In this document: one piece after another, positions 52,601 through 64,000 of the stretch
How the letters are laid out: every line of letters begins with the position of its first letter
Numbering within the stretch: position 1 is the stretch's first letter
Translations under genes and position numbers: made by a program
Source: Purshia tridentata
Lineage: Eukaryota > Streptophyta > Magnoliopsida > Rosales > Rosaceae
Length of the DNA stretch: 64,000 nt
Reading direction: 5' to 3'
Assembly: GCA_003254885.1 (NCBI GenBank)
Contig: QANT01002013.1
Span: forward strand, 1-64,000
The notes under the pieces: generated by a model
Seen by the model: only the letters and a program-made list of their open reading frames with translations
What the model was told of the DNA's origin: nothing
Database searches by the model: none

Positions 52601-53735
52601 CATGAAGCCGCTTATGGATAAAATGAAAAACACTTTTAATTAAAGTTACCTATGGCTTTCTATGCCATAGAATGAGTGCTTGTAGCAACCTCCTCGGCCT
52701 CTAAGCTGTGACTTTGTCCATCTACAAATTTTGACACCGCTATGCGAACCAATGATTTTATACCCCTGCATTTTTATCACATATAAAATTAAAGCCCAAG
52801 TTCAGAATAAAAACTCTAAAAGGCAAATATACACCTGAAAATCTTCCAAAAAGAGTCTGACTAAACAACAAGCTTACCTGCTTTTCTAAGCTCGCCCGAA
52901 TCACTGGAGTGACCATCTCTTTTTTACCATTCACTGTCCCATTAGTCTTAGCCACTATCACTGTCCTCCTTGAAGGTCCTTTACCTGCAATATCCTCAAG
53001 ATCAACAACTTCTGACTCCGCACCCTCCTCCCCCTCTTCCCCCTCATAGTCTGACCCATCAGAACACTCAGCTTCATCTTCATCACCAATCCCATTACTC
53101 AATATCCAACCGTTTTCAGCCACACCACCCTTCAAAAACCTCACCAACTTCCCACTCCAAGCCTCAAAGACATTGTCTACATCCCCACCGTCCACGTCAC
53201 CTTCCCCGACCGGCAATATCTCCGAGGCTCCCAACGCCCTCATCCTTTTCGATAAATCCCTTCCCACCGCATTGAACGTATCACTGTAGGCTCGGCTTCC
53301 GACGCCGAATACCGAAAATTTGCACTGCGAGAGCAACAGCGATCCCACTCGGAAGTCCTCGGCGCTCTCTGCGAGCCAATTGGACAAGAAGTTGGCATTG
53401 GGAGGCGGCTTCCCATCGTCCCAGGTCGACGCGATGATTAGGACTAGGGTTTCCTTGGGGAGGTCCTCGGGCTCGTAGTGGTTGGGGTCCACGAGGTCGA
53501 AAGCGATGCCGTTGGAGGTTAGAAGATCGAGTAGACGCTGAGCTAGGGCTTTGGAGGTACCGGTTTGGGAGAAGAAGAAGAGCTTGCCATTGGGACGTGA
53601 TGAGCCAAGGTTGGGGTTAGGGTTTAGGGAGAGTTTGAGGTGTTTGAGGCGGCGAGATTTGTAGAAACAGTAGAACGTGGTGGCGGAGAGGAGGGCTAGG
53701 AGAGTGAGCCGTACTGGGACTGAGGATATAGACAT
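49611..53735 (-). CDS. TYW1: S-adenosyl-L-methionine-dependent tRNA 4-demethylwyosine synthase
   Basis: Radical-SAM enzyme forming the tricyclic base 4-demethylwyosine from m1G37 of tRNA-Phe in wybutosine synthesis. Eight exons: 52878-53735, 52650-52765, 51741-51916, 51188-51378, 51004-51090, 50130-50287, 49838-50048, 49611-49751; 645 residues. An N-terminal membrane-like segment (LTLLALLSATTFYCF) is followed by a flavodoxin-like domain (KLFFFSQTGTSKALAQ, LIIASTWDDGKPP, FSVFGVGSRAYSD), an acidic linker (DYEGEEGEEGAESE), then the radical-SAM core with the [4Fe-4S] motif CANKCVFC at about residues 335-342 (CxxxCxxC). It continues with ALSLVGEPIMYPEIN, FLVTNAQFPEKI, YVSVDAATKESLKAIDRPLF and HVHSCCVLLA. 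The fusion of flavodoxin and radical SAM is the eukaryotic TYW1 layout. Confidence 0.95.
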
Positions 53736-54007
53736 GGCGGGAAATTAAATTTCTGGTTTTGCTCTTTTAGGAAAAGTGACCGAGTGTTGTGCGCGTGATA
53801 GAGACGCGAAGAAGAGCTGAGTCCACGTCCGTGACCGTGAGAGAGTGAGTCACTGATTCAGAGCCGTGAAAGAGTGAAAGAGGAGGCAGAAATGAGAAGA
53901 CGGCGATTGCGTACGGAATGCAGTTGGACTGAATTCAAATTGGAGTTTTACGTGGCCTAACAGTATGAGTTTTGGGCTTTGAGCTGGAAGAACCTTTTGC
54001 AGTCTTT

Positions 54008-54075
54008 TGGGCCATCCTTTGCCTTCAAGGCCCAAAATTTTGATTCTCCTTCCTGACAAAGGAAGCCCAAGCCCA
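54008..54075 (-). promoter_or_regulatory. GCCCA (site II-type) motif cluster upstream of TYW1
   Basis: TGGGCC (54008-54013), GGCCCA (54029-54034) and AAGCCCAAGCCCAA (about 54063-54076) lie 270-340 bp upstream of the TYW1 ATG. Such TCP-binding motifs are common in plant promoters of ribosome and tRNA-related genes. Confidence 0.5.
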
Positions 54076-54456
54076 ATTTTGTCTCTGCAACTTGGAAAAG
54101 GGATTAGAGAATATTGTCCATTAAAGTCCGACTCTCAATACTGTACAAAATCATTCATTACATAAGAATCTCATTACAGAACGCACAAATATATACAGAA
54201 AATAAAGTAGAATCGTGCTGAAAATGGCTATAGAATTGTACATAATGTCGACTCTTGCAATGGACTCATTCACTCTCAACCTCATTCTTTACATCTCGAT
54301 TAAAATTTTAAAAAGTGGTACATCAAATTAGTGTAAGATTGTCCGTATTAACAAAATCGATTGGTTAAAACATGGCTTTCATAATAAAAGAAAGAGAACA
54401 TCAACTAGCAAGCAAGTCATACTGATATGACTTGTAAGGCTGCATGCATTGTGATT

Positions 54457-57400
54457 TTAAGGCCGCCACATGGTTTTCTGTGCGCACATGATACCCTCCT
54501 TTTCCTGAGCATAAGTCATCCTGATCTCCCAATGCAAACTCTTCAGTATTCCATCCAAGGCATCCAGTAACTCAACTTTTTCACGTATAATTGCCCAACC
54601 TCCAGGCCGTAACATGCGATCCATCTCAACAACGATTGATACAGGTTGCTTACACCTACAAAGTATTCAACATGTAAGGATAGGCACCATTGAAAAATAA
54701 GCTGCAGATGTCTTCCCAATTTGAATTGTTGGTTGTTGTACATTAATGAAATGTCCAAAATTAGAAAATAAGAAAGCACAGAAGCAGCAGAATGTCATTG
54801 TAAGGAGTAACGAAGCTCTAACTGGAGAAGTTGACTCACCTGTTCTTAAGCCGTGAAAACAGATGATCGGCATGCAAAAGGTCATATGATCTGGGATAAG
54901 TACCGAAAGACTCACACCAGTCATGGTAGGTGCCAAAAAGGCCACGTTCATAAATGACAGGAAGCGTATCAGGAGCATGGACAGGGACCACATTCATCAC
55001 CCAAACCTTTTGTTGCGAGAGGGCTGCAGCAAATCTGCACAAAGAACATTACTATTCAGTTCACCAATCAACTTCAACGTATTTCTGTAGAAAAGGAAGA
55101 TAGAGAGGGCATTGTCAACTATTTGAACAAGCACTATTTAGTTGTTTTCTTTACATACCCTCCATAGATGGATTTCATGTCCATTACTTTTCGAACATTT
55201 GACCAGTCAATACCCATTCCGGTGAGATAGGATTTGTCAACAATAGCTTTCCAGTGCTTGGTGTCTGCAACAAATTTTTCTTTATCATCCAACCAATCAG
55301 GAAGCTTTTCGAGCCTCTTGGGCCATTCTTCTGGCCACTCTGTCCCGCGCTGTTCAATATCAGATGGAATGGTGTGCAAGCAAGTCTTCACAGGAACATA
55401 CCTGCTTATGGAAATTTGCAATCACCATGAAAAAGGGCAGAAAATCAAAATAGATAAGAGAGGCTTTGTAACGAAAGCTATGAACTATAGCGTAGAACCA
55501 TTATGTCACCCATATGTGTTGTGTTGATTTAGACATTAACAAATTAGCAAACCAGAAATGGATTACAGATGGATACATTATACTAAAGACCAGGAAGATG
55601 AATATTGTAAAGCAAGTTCATTTGACCTTACCAGGCTGCATCCGGGTTTTCATTTTCCTTGCATAGAGGTGGATGTTTCTTCCTCCTCAACTCATATATA
55701 TCATTTGAGTCCGGCTTCTGATATATTTTGACACCCACATCACTGACTTCATCAGTTTTATGAGCCAGAATATTCCAACAGATAGATGCCGTCAATGTGG
55801 TCATGGCTAGAAGAAAAAAGAAAAGTGCCACATATTATTCCATAATCAAAGAGCCTAAGAAACCTCAGTAGACAGCATGTTGAAATAGAAACTAATCCTA
55901 GATTTACTTATTTTGTAAAGGCTTGAAAGCTATTTTACAACGCATACATCTGATATAAAGAGTAATTACTAATTAGAGTAATCCACACAAATGGACCATA
56001 CCCTTGGAAAAAAATAAGTTGAAGTTCCATAGAAATGAAACTTCCAATTTCTCAGCACAGGCACATTCTGGATTAAAAACATACAATTACAAAGCAAACA
56101 AATCTGGATGCACTAAGGAAATCACTCCTCGTGAAACTAGTATAAATAGAAATACATTCCAAGCAGATGGTCCACTGTTCCAGCTTTCAAACATATAAAA
56201 TAAGTAAATAATTAACACATAGGACAAACCTTCTTCATTTTCAAAACTGTCATGTTTAGTTGACAAGATAAAGTATCCACCAGGCCTTAAAATCCTATTC
56301 ATCTCTAGAAGATGCTTACCCCCTGCAAATGAAAGATTATCATGAAAATGTGACTCATAGTAGGATTTGGAAACTCAAGAAAGAAAAAATAAAGAATGAA
56401 AGGAGGAAGAAATAAAGATAAATAAAACGCAAACCATTTGAATGCCAAGGTATGGTGCACCCGCTACAGTGAATAGCATCAAAAACACCACTAGGAAAAG
56501 GTAGCCTTCTATTTCCAAAATGGCTAACTAAAGCAGGAAAACCACGCTCAAGGGTAACTTGAGCTAGGTCAACTAGGTCATCTTTCAAGCCCAATGCCAA
56601 TGTTAATACATCCTTATCAAGGAGAGAAGCCCCAAAGGCAGAATCTGTACTTCCGACATCCAGCACTACGCGGATATTCTTTCCCCATTCGATGTCTGGT
56701 ACCATCTATCAAATGAAACAAAAATTCAAAATGCTATATATGGTAGGAATGACATCATTAAAGTTACTATTAGTAGATAATTAGCATATATATATACATA
56801 TATATATATATATATGTATGCATATCAGTATCTGTATATGGTGGAGTTTAAACTTTCAGATTTCAGCAAGCAAACACAACTTTAATTGCTATCTGTAGAT
56901 AGTCTTGGTATCATAACTTTTCGCCTCTCACAGTAGTAGGATGTAAGAAAAAGGTAGACATAAAACAATTAGAATCTTTATATATGAGGTTTTCAAAGAT
57001 TCACCTCTAATTTCATAAATAAGCAGATGTTTAAAAGGGAATCTTTTATTAACCCAAATGTGCCCAATTATCATCATGTTATTCCATGTTGGAATAAAAG
57101 ATAAAGATTCAACACAGCTCAAATTTTGTTGAGACAATGAGGAAAACTCACCTCTTCAATGGACTCTAGATAGTGCAGAATTCCACCTCTAAGTTCAGAT
57201 TGGTTTTGAGGAAAAGTAAGATATTCTCCAGACTCCATCACCCAAGTATGTTCCTTGATGAATGCAGCAAGTTTTGGATGTTCTACATTCTTATACAATA
57301 TCTGCAAAACATGAGAAGTAACAAATGAGAACATCAGAAGAATATTTTTACCTCTCAAAGTACTACAATTGAAGACAAGAAACCATCTTAAAACCTGACA

Positions 57401-58235
57401 CACGTACCTTTACTTTGCTCTCAGGCCAACAGACTGGAAAGCCATACCCATCAGGGGGAAGAGGTACAAGACACATTGGTGGTGTTCTCGGGCAACTCCT
57501 CTCTGTATGCCTATATTGCAGCCTTCCAGAGCTAATTTCTATGTCAATACAAGGAATGTAATTATGCTTGCTCCTTGTGCTACATGATTTCCAGTGATAA
57601 TGTGCTTTTGGATCAAACAATGGACCCTTAATCTTATTCCTCTTCTTTCCCCTCTCCTTCGATTCACCGCCATCATCTTCCAACTTCTCCTCGGATTCCT
57701 GATCAACTGACTCAATCAAATCACCTTCTCCTTCTGTGACCTCATTTGCTTCACCTTCACCATCCAAAGCTTCTTCCTTTCCATCCACTATTTCTGGTTC
57801 TTCATTCTCCTCTTCCTTTTCCTTCTCTAAATCTTCACTCTCAGATTCCTTAGACCCATGTTTTTGTTTCGGCACCTTTTCTGGTAACTTTTTCTTATCT
57901 TTATCTTGTTTCCCATTTGCTACATCTTTCTTGTCCTTCTTCTCAGATTTATGCTCATCCACAGACAAAGTCACAGACCCATTAACCTTTTTCTCATTCT
58001 CACCCTTGTTAGAAGAGTGTGTCCTTGGAATGGTTACCCTTGTGCTCCTTGATCCAGGAGGCTCCCCTATGTTGTCAAAGCTTTCTATTCGAGTGGTCAC
58101 GGAAGAGGAAGAAGAAGAAAACATAGACCACACGAATATAAAGCAGAGGCCTAAGATTGCCACCGCAGTCATTTTTATACAGAACCCATATGGGCGTTTT
58201 GCTTGCCCTTGGCGGCCAAACCGAGCTATGCCCAT
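54457..58235 (-). CDS. Probable methyltransferase PMT28-like (DUF248 family, Golgi type II membrane protein)
   Basis: QUA2/TSD2-related putative methyltransferase, a family thought to methylate wall polysaccharides in the Golgi. Eight exons: 57408-58235, 57152-57301, 56435-56705, 56230-56322, 55632-55806, 55159-55401, 54840-55034, 54457-54655; 717 residues. A short cytosolic tail [19 protein letters not shown] precedes the anchor [17 protein letters not shown], then a long Lys/Glu-rich stalk (about 75-210). The catalytic region includes [39 protein letters not shown] (motif I position), [43 protein letters not shown] and [18 protein letters not shown]. It ends CAQKTMWRP. The start at 58235 is the first ATG; an upstream in-frame GTG is ignored. 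Orthology to Arabidopsis PMT28 (At1g19430) is from remembered similarity. Confidence 0.92.
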
Positions 58236-59982
58236 CTCTCTCACCCGCAATAAATGCTCTCTGTCTTTGAAGGAAGTAAACTAAACAAGAAAATCTAAAC
58301 CCCCAATGAAAAACCCCGCCAAACAAAAATAAAGTATAGACAGTAGTATGATTTTACTACAAAAACCAGAACTTAATAAATCTGAAGCAGGAGGTAAGAG
58401 AGATCTAAGAGTATGTTTCTAAAAATAAAATTAAGAAAGCAAAGAGAAACTGAGAGTGTCCAAATGGGAAAGTCACTGTCTGGATCAAAGCAGAACAAAA
58501 AACAAAACAAAATACTACCTTTGAAAGAATTTATAATTTGAGGCAAACGGATATTTTCTTTCTTCTGAGAACTAAAGAGGAGCTTCAACTGGGTCTGTTT
58601 AAGACTTAAGTAGCACCTACCAGACAGGATTGTGAATTACTTTTAAGGAGTAGGAGAAATTTCTTTGTCAGACTCAGGAAAAATAGAAATAAAAAGGTGA
58701 AAAAGAGTTAAGTGGGGAAGTAAGGATAGCTCGTAACATGATTACATTGTCTGGGCATTGCTGATTAGGTAATGGGTTGTGTCACCTCGGATGACTCAGG
58801 ACTCTCAGGAGTAACAAGGCATGTGGGACGCAGAGATATATGTTTTGTAACTTTGCATTTTGCAGCAGGCGCTATTAAACGGAAAGGACCGGTGGCTGAT
58901 GTTCCGGTTTGGGTTTCTGTCAAGGTTCGCTACCGTACAACTGTTTTTTAAGGATGATGTAGCGACTCAAATGTATTATTTTGGTATATTAGATTGACAA
59001 AGTAATAGGATTTTATTTAAAATACATTTGTAAATTGTCACATTCAAATTAATCTCTTGAACTCAAGATCATATATTTTTCCCATTTTCTGGGTTTTAAA
59101 CGACCAAATTCGTTTTGGCTCCTTTGGCTTTGTGCAATGACCAAAGGGTATGTTCAATTCTTTTTCTTTTGTCCGATAAGTATTTGTATTGTTCAGCAAA
59201 TAAAAACACTTTACCTTTCGGATAAGTCTTTTCCTCTTCCATTTGAAAAAGATATTTTAAAATAAATACTTTTATAAATATTTAAGAAGAAATTGATTTT
59301 CATATCAACTACAACGGTACTTGCTACATCCACTTCTCAAAAGAACTAAAATAGTACAAGATTTTTTTTAATCAATACACTGCCAATTTATGTATCATGA
59401 GTGAATATTATTTTTTATATCTTATAAAGATAAAGATAAACATATCGCCAATAATACTTTACATATTGAATTAATTATATCAAATTACAGTATATCAATT
59501 TTATTTTATTTTGTCAAAATTACAGTATATCAGTTACCCAAAAAATATTCTCTCACAATGCACATGGCTAAAAACTGAAGCACCTTTTTCAGGCCCATAT
59601 ACTTTTGAGCCCATTATAGGCCACAGCATTTTGAATCATTCACTTACCAGATTCCCTTGCGCCTATTCTTGTAAGAGAGTACCTGCTGGATCACGGGCTA
59701 GCTGTTTACAGTTTACAAGTCCACTTCCCAAAACACTTACAATAATAATTCGTCCCACGCCTTTCATTAATTTCCTTTATGGTAATCACTTCATGTAGAC
59801 TTTACATTTAAAAAAAAAGAAAACAGAGAGTTGTCTCTTACATGAAACATGAGTATCTCCTTCTATTCAAATAGAGTACTATCGTTGTAGGAAGTCTTGG
59901 TTAACCGTAAGTAACCTTTAACTAAAATCTGACTTTTGTGCATCTACATTTGACTCAAACGAAGAACAAAGAATTACCAATC
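58236..59982. other. PMT28-like 5' region and intergenic spacer
   Basis: 58236-58620 probably holds the leader of the PMT28-like gene. The rest is AT-rich spacer and the 3' flank of the next minus-strand gene. No coding sequence recognised. Confidence 0.5.
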
Positions 59983-62900
59983 TCAACGATCCAGTGACAT
60001 TTCACCTTCAGAAGCTTGATGCGTCGTGGTATGTGAGCCTGTTGACATGGGATCTGCAGCAGTCACTTTAGCTGAGTCTTGATGTTGAGTCGAACATGAA
60101 ACTGTAGGGACTGACGATGTTGGTGGTGGGGTATCGTTGACAGAGGACCCTTCCGCTGAAGGCTGGGGTGAATTCAAGCAAGAAGCCTTTTCCTGAACTG
60201 CATGCATATTGACCTTAATCCTGCATGTTCAGGAAATATTCTCCTTTTTCAACTTTGATAGAGTTTACTTCCCAAAGTAGCAGGGATATCAAGAGACTAG
60301 GGGCCCGTTTGGATTCTTGAATTTCGATTTGGATTTCAAATTTATGCATTTGAAATCCATATAATTGAAATCCTTAGATTTGAAATTCTATTATTTGAAT
60401 GCAAAATTTAAAGACGAGGATTTTAAAAAGTATTTCAATTTTTTTTTTTGACAATTTAAGAATTGAAATATATAATTAAAAATAAAAAAAGTCGTCGAAG
60501 GGTAGCCGAAAAAGTTGCCTAAAAGTTGTAGGTGAATGGTTGGAAAAGTCGCCGAAAAGTTGCCAGAGGTTGCCGGAAAAGTCGTCGGAAAGTTGTCGGC
60601 GATGGCCGGAAAAGTCGTCAAAAAGTAGCCGGTGGTGGCCGGAAAAATCGCCGGAAAGTCGCTGGAGGGTGGCCGGCGAAGGTCGCCGGCAATTGTGGCC
60701 GGAGGTGAGGGAGAGAGAGAGAGGGTGGGATGATGAGTTTTCAAATACCTAGTTGGAGAATGTATTTGAAATTCATGGATTTAGCCTTCTCAAATCCATC
60801 TTGGATTTGGGCCAAATCCAAATACACTCCTTTAAATTATACCAAATAGGTGGATTTGGATTTGAATTTAGAAAGCTCAAATCCAAATCCAAATCTAAAT
60901 CCAAATCCAAATCACCCCCTATCCAAACGGGCCCTAGGTGTTTATTCATTCATTTGCCAAGCAGGGAAATTTCAGAACTTATGTTCTCCTGCGCACTAAG
61001 CAAGATAATGGACAAACCCATACCATGATGTGGCATTGATGATTTAAGAGAAGGTATTGTGCTAATATGTGCAGGTGAAAATAATTAAATTTACCTGTTG
61101 TGGATATTGACATATTCATCTGTTTCATCCAATATCTCTTCCTGGCATAAGCGAAAATTTAAAATTTGGATCAACATGTGTAACTGATATGAATACAGGG
61201 ATCTAACTTTGGAATTTCCAGTAATACTCGCAACACCAGCATTACCTGAAGAAGTTCTTCAATGACATCCTCCATGGTAATTACTCCAACAACCTCTTCG
61301 TTGGGTGGGAACACTGGAATGGGCGCATTCTCAATGTCAAGAATGCAATATGAACAACCTCTGTGTCGTTTCTTAAAAGCGGGAGTAGCTGGTGGGCTTT
61401 TCTTAGTTTGTTGACCTCCATCACCATTGTCCGAAGCTATATGAGTAGCAGCATTGGGGCCACCCACTTTTTTATCTGGTATTTACCAAGAACACAAATT
61501 ACAGAGTTCAAAGGAAAGACATAATAGAAAGTGGCAGTGGTTCAGACATAAATTATCACAACAAAGTCAGGAAAACTACATAATTTCATAAATCATATGG
61601 GAAAGATCGAGCACATAACCAATTAACATGCTCAGATGTAAGTTTACTACTATGAGTAGAAAAAAGGAATATAGTGAAATGATTACATATGAAGATTGAG
61701 ATTTGAACCAATGCAAATAAACCAAAACATTAAGTAGTTACCATGACATCTGATAAAGTGTGTTGGTTTACCACCATTCCCAAAAGCTTAAGCTATTAGG
61801 ATTTGGGCCAAGAATTGTTTTATACTCTAACAGCATCTATAAAGTAAAAAACCTATGAAAATCTTTGGTTGCTGCTATGAATATCCACACCTTTCTTCAA
61901 TGATGCCTCAGATCGGCCCACTTGCTTCTTACAGTTGTCCTTAATGCCATTCTTTGGTGTTTCATTTTTCTCATTTAGATCCTTATAGACAACAGCAATG
62001 TGACTGTGACCCTTCTGAAATTCATTTAGCAAATCATACAAAGGCATGTTTTCTAAAACCCTGTGGCACAAATGAAAAGGCAAGTCAAGAATAGTCAAGT
62101 GAGCCCAGCAAAAAAGAATGCATTGATGGTCAAACAAACTATCTCAGAAGCATGAACCCTCAGAATCAAAGGCACTCATGTCTTGTAGTTATATCAGATG
62201 ATAAAAGACTGAAAAATAATGAGGAACTGTCCTACCGAGGAATTTTTCTTATTATCATTTTTCTCAGAGTAACTGCTTCTTCCGGATCAATCATCAACAG
62301 ATTTTTAACCTGTAAATTTATGAGATTGAACTAATAAGTTTTCACGTGGCACCACTTCATAGTTTATTAATAGAAGGAAATGAAATTACCAGAACAAGTC
62401 CAATTATATTTTTGGGATTCCCAAAATAAACAGGAACTCTACTATGACCCATTGCCATGATCGCATTCAATGTTTCCCTGTAGAAAAATGGGGAGAGAGA
62501 GAGGTTTAGAAGGATGGAAGAATGCATAAAATATGATAGAACAAACTGGAATACACAAACACACAAAGTAAGAGGTGCATCCAGATCAAGGGAAAAAGCA
62601 TTTGATATAGAAGTCATTGCATCTTTTGCAGTCTTTTCAGTCAATTCAAGTGCCCCAGCGATGATGGTAGTCTCATCATGTGTTAAATCCCCGCCTTTCC
62701 CAGCCTAAATAAAAAATCATATGCATATGTCATATTTTGATCAGAAAACAGGAAAAGTTGGAGGACTTCCAGAGGGTTGAAACATGGGCTCCAATATAGA
62801 TGTTTTAACAAATGTCACTAGTATAGTTCCTAGCAGAAAAATATTGAATATGCGCAAGGGGCACATATGTAATGCCAAATGTGAACTTGCAATAAGACAG

Positions 62901-64000
62901 ATCTAAGTCGAATTATATACCTCATTTCCATGAAAATTCACAAAAGTCTTTAGCTCTGCTCTCCTTAAAAGGGCAGCATGTCCCTTACCTAACATCCAAT
63001 CCAGAACCTGCTGATGGAGAACATGCAGCTAAGTCAAATAACTTAGATTGCAGACCACTAGTTACAAACATTTATACTCGTAGTAATCATTATGTAAGTT
63101 CCACATTAACATCACCTTACTAATTGGATAAGAAAGAGGGAGGAAAAGCATTAGAAGAACGTGCACAAGTGGTGCCATTGTTGCCCCAACAGTCAAACCA
63201 TAGCGAGTACATACTGCTTGCGGCAATATCTGGAGAAGGGCATACAAAGAAATAGAAGTGAATATCATTTGTATGCAGATACCTTCTTAAATTAACCACT
63301 TGTAAAACGCTCTTATAAAAACCTACCTCTCCAAACACCAGAATGAGAGTGACTGATATCACAACGGCTGCCCAAGGAGGCACAAGACTGTCCAAGAATA
63401 TAGGAAGAGTCTAATATCAAAAGAACCATTGATTAGTGATAAAGCAGTAATAATTACCTAAATAAAGCCACAAAATCACATAGTTACCTCCATAGCTAAG
63501 GCGTTGCCAATTAAAAGTGTACACAATAGCAGATGCTGATTTTTCACCACCGGATAAATTTTAGCTGCCAAAAACAAAATCAGAATATCTCATATCATTA
63601 AACATATGTATGCCTTACTCACAGCCATCCATTACTTAAGTCTTTGAGCAACTGCCCAACGCACTCTCTCACACAATTAAGAGCAACTGCCTACCAGCAA
63701 AGTCAGCTTACAAACTCAATCAGTAGACCAATCCCCACATCAAAGACGCGTTAACTTCCCTTATTTGCTTAGTTTCCCGTATCTTAAAAGAAAAAAAAAA
63801 CATTTTTATTATTTTCAATCCAAAAACCGTTTTTAAAGCCACGTTGCAACTGCGCAAGCAGCAACATCTGTTACTTGATCACGTATCAATACTACTAAAA
63901 CCTCCCCCAATAAGTCCAACCTGAGCTAATTGCAGTGAATCAAGTATAGCAATTCGAAATTAAGGGCGAGAAATGAGAAAGAGTACCGGCGTGCTTGCGA
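59983..64000 (-). CDS. DUF21/CBS-domain (CNNM-like) membrane protein, N-terminus beyond the window
   Basis: Plant relative of CNNM/CorC proteins implicated in metal-ion (Mg) handling; the transported ion in plants is unsettled. Exons seen: 63987-64000 (end of the first visible exon, RKHA), 63488-63564, 63327-63410, 63116-63229, 62921-63007, 62565-62704, 62390-62477, 62236-62309, 61891-62060, 61246-61475, 61095-61141, 59983-60220. The DUF21 part has [38 protein letters not shown] and [20 protein letters not shown]. The CBS pair follows: [51 protein letters not shown] and [19 protein letters not shown]. The tail is Ser/Pro/Thr-rich. It resembles Arabidopsis At1g47330 (from memory). Start and first membrane segment lie past the right edge. 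Confidence 0.9.
60301..60934. mobile_element. MITE-like element in the last intron of the DUF21/CBS gene
   Basis: Perfect 14-bp terminal inverted repeats GGGCCCGTTTGGAT (60301-60314 and the complement of 60921-60934), flanked by TAG on both sides (60298-60300, 60935-60937), compatible with a 3-bp target duplication. Subterminal parts repeat GATTTGGATTT on both ends. The interior is a degenerate tandem array. No transposase. The 3-bp duplication would fit PIF/Harbinger-type elements, but TAG is not the classic TTA/TAA, so the superfamily is uncertain. Confidence 0.75.
60490..60705. repeat. Degenerate GC-rich tandem array inside the MITE
   Basis: Repeated phrases of the type GCCGGAAAAGTCG(C/T)CGGAAAGT with varying spacing, much richer in GC than the surrounding intron. 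They produce a spurious repetitive open frame on each strand (60391-60744 minus, 60540-60752 plus). Confidence 0.85.

Noticed and set aside
56788-56822. Alternating AT tract
   Set aside because: Simple AT repeat inside a PMT28-like intron; not evidence of an origin or regulatory site.
57736-58284. Plus-strand Ser/Phe-rich frame of 182 residues
   Set aside because: Antisense shadow of the Lys/Glu-rich stalk of the PMT28-like protein.
60391-60752. Repetitive Pro/Thr/Phe and Ser/Trp frames
   Set aside because: Translation of the tandem array inside the intronic MITE.

Overview
The window looks like nuclear DNA from a flowering plant, most likely a eudicot and possibly a woody rosid. It is AT-rich, its genes are intron-rich with GT-AG splice sites, and every protein I recognise is a plant nuclear family. 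The species call is an inference. Exon coordinates were derived by hand by following reading frames across splice sites. For each multi-exon gene lying fully in the window, the summed exon length is a multiple of three and ends in a stop.

Layout. 0.96-3.76 kb (-): plastid-type glyoxalase I. 5.8-7.15 kb: a Mutator-like element with ~329-bp, ~98% identical terminal inverted repeats carrying a captured PPR gene fragment (Pack-MULE-like). 7.46-8.3 kb (+): dUTPase behind a cluster of E2F-type sites. 9.0-15.35 kb (-): cytosolic glucose-6-phosphate isomerase with 23 coding exons, then a tRNA-Glu gene. 16.5-18.4 kb (-): LIKE-COV (DUF502) membrane protein. 18.95-19.4 kb (-): intronless SKP1-like. 20.05-22.3 kb (-): GH17 beta-1,3-glucanase with an X8/CBM43 tail. 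24.3-28.5 kb (-): large TRM-like DUF3741/DUF4378 protein. 30.4-32.8 kb (+): possible spliced non-coding transcription unit. 33.35 kb (+): tRNA-like sequence. 34.0-35.7 kb: repeat-rich, TE-like DNA and a near-perfect foldback. 37.2-38.7 kb (+): Sec14/CRAL-TRIO protein. 39.8-41.9 kb (-): At1g01500-like protein with a glycine-zipper tail. 45.7-46.1 kb (+): small AT-hook protein. 48.25-49.16 kb: foldback MULE-type element with a perfect 9-bp target duplication. 49.6-53.7 kb (-): TYW1. 54.5-58.2 kb (-): PMT28-like methyltransferase. 59.98 kb to the right edge (-): DUF21/CBS (CNNM-like) membrane protein, cut by the window end, with a MITE in its last intron.

The genes are independent plant transcription units, not a functional cluster. 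They cover methylglyoxal detoxification, dUTP sanitation, glycolysis, SCF ubiquitin ligase, callose turnover, tRNA wybutosine synthesis and Golgi methylation. The most unusual content is in the mobile DNA and the regulatory sequence: the PPR-carrying element close to the dUTPase promoter, the duplicated foldback element, the intronic MITE and the 35.5-kb hairpin. I see no CRISPR array, prokaryotic operon, viral genome or obviously new multi-gene system.
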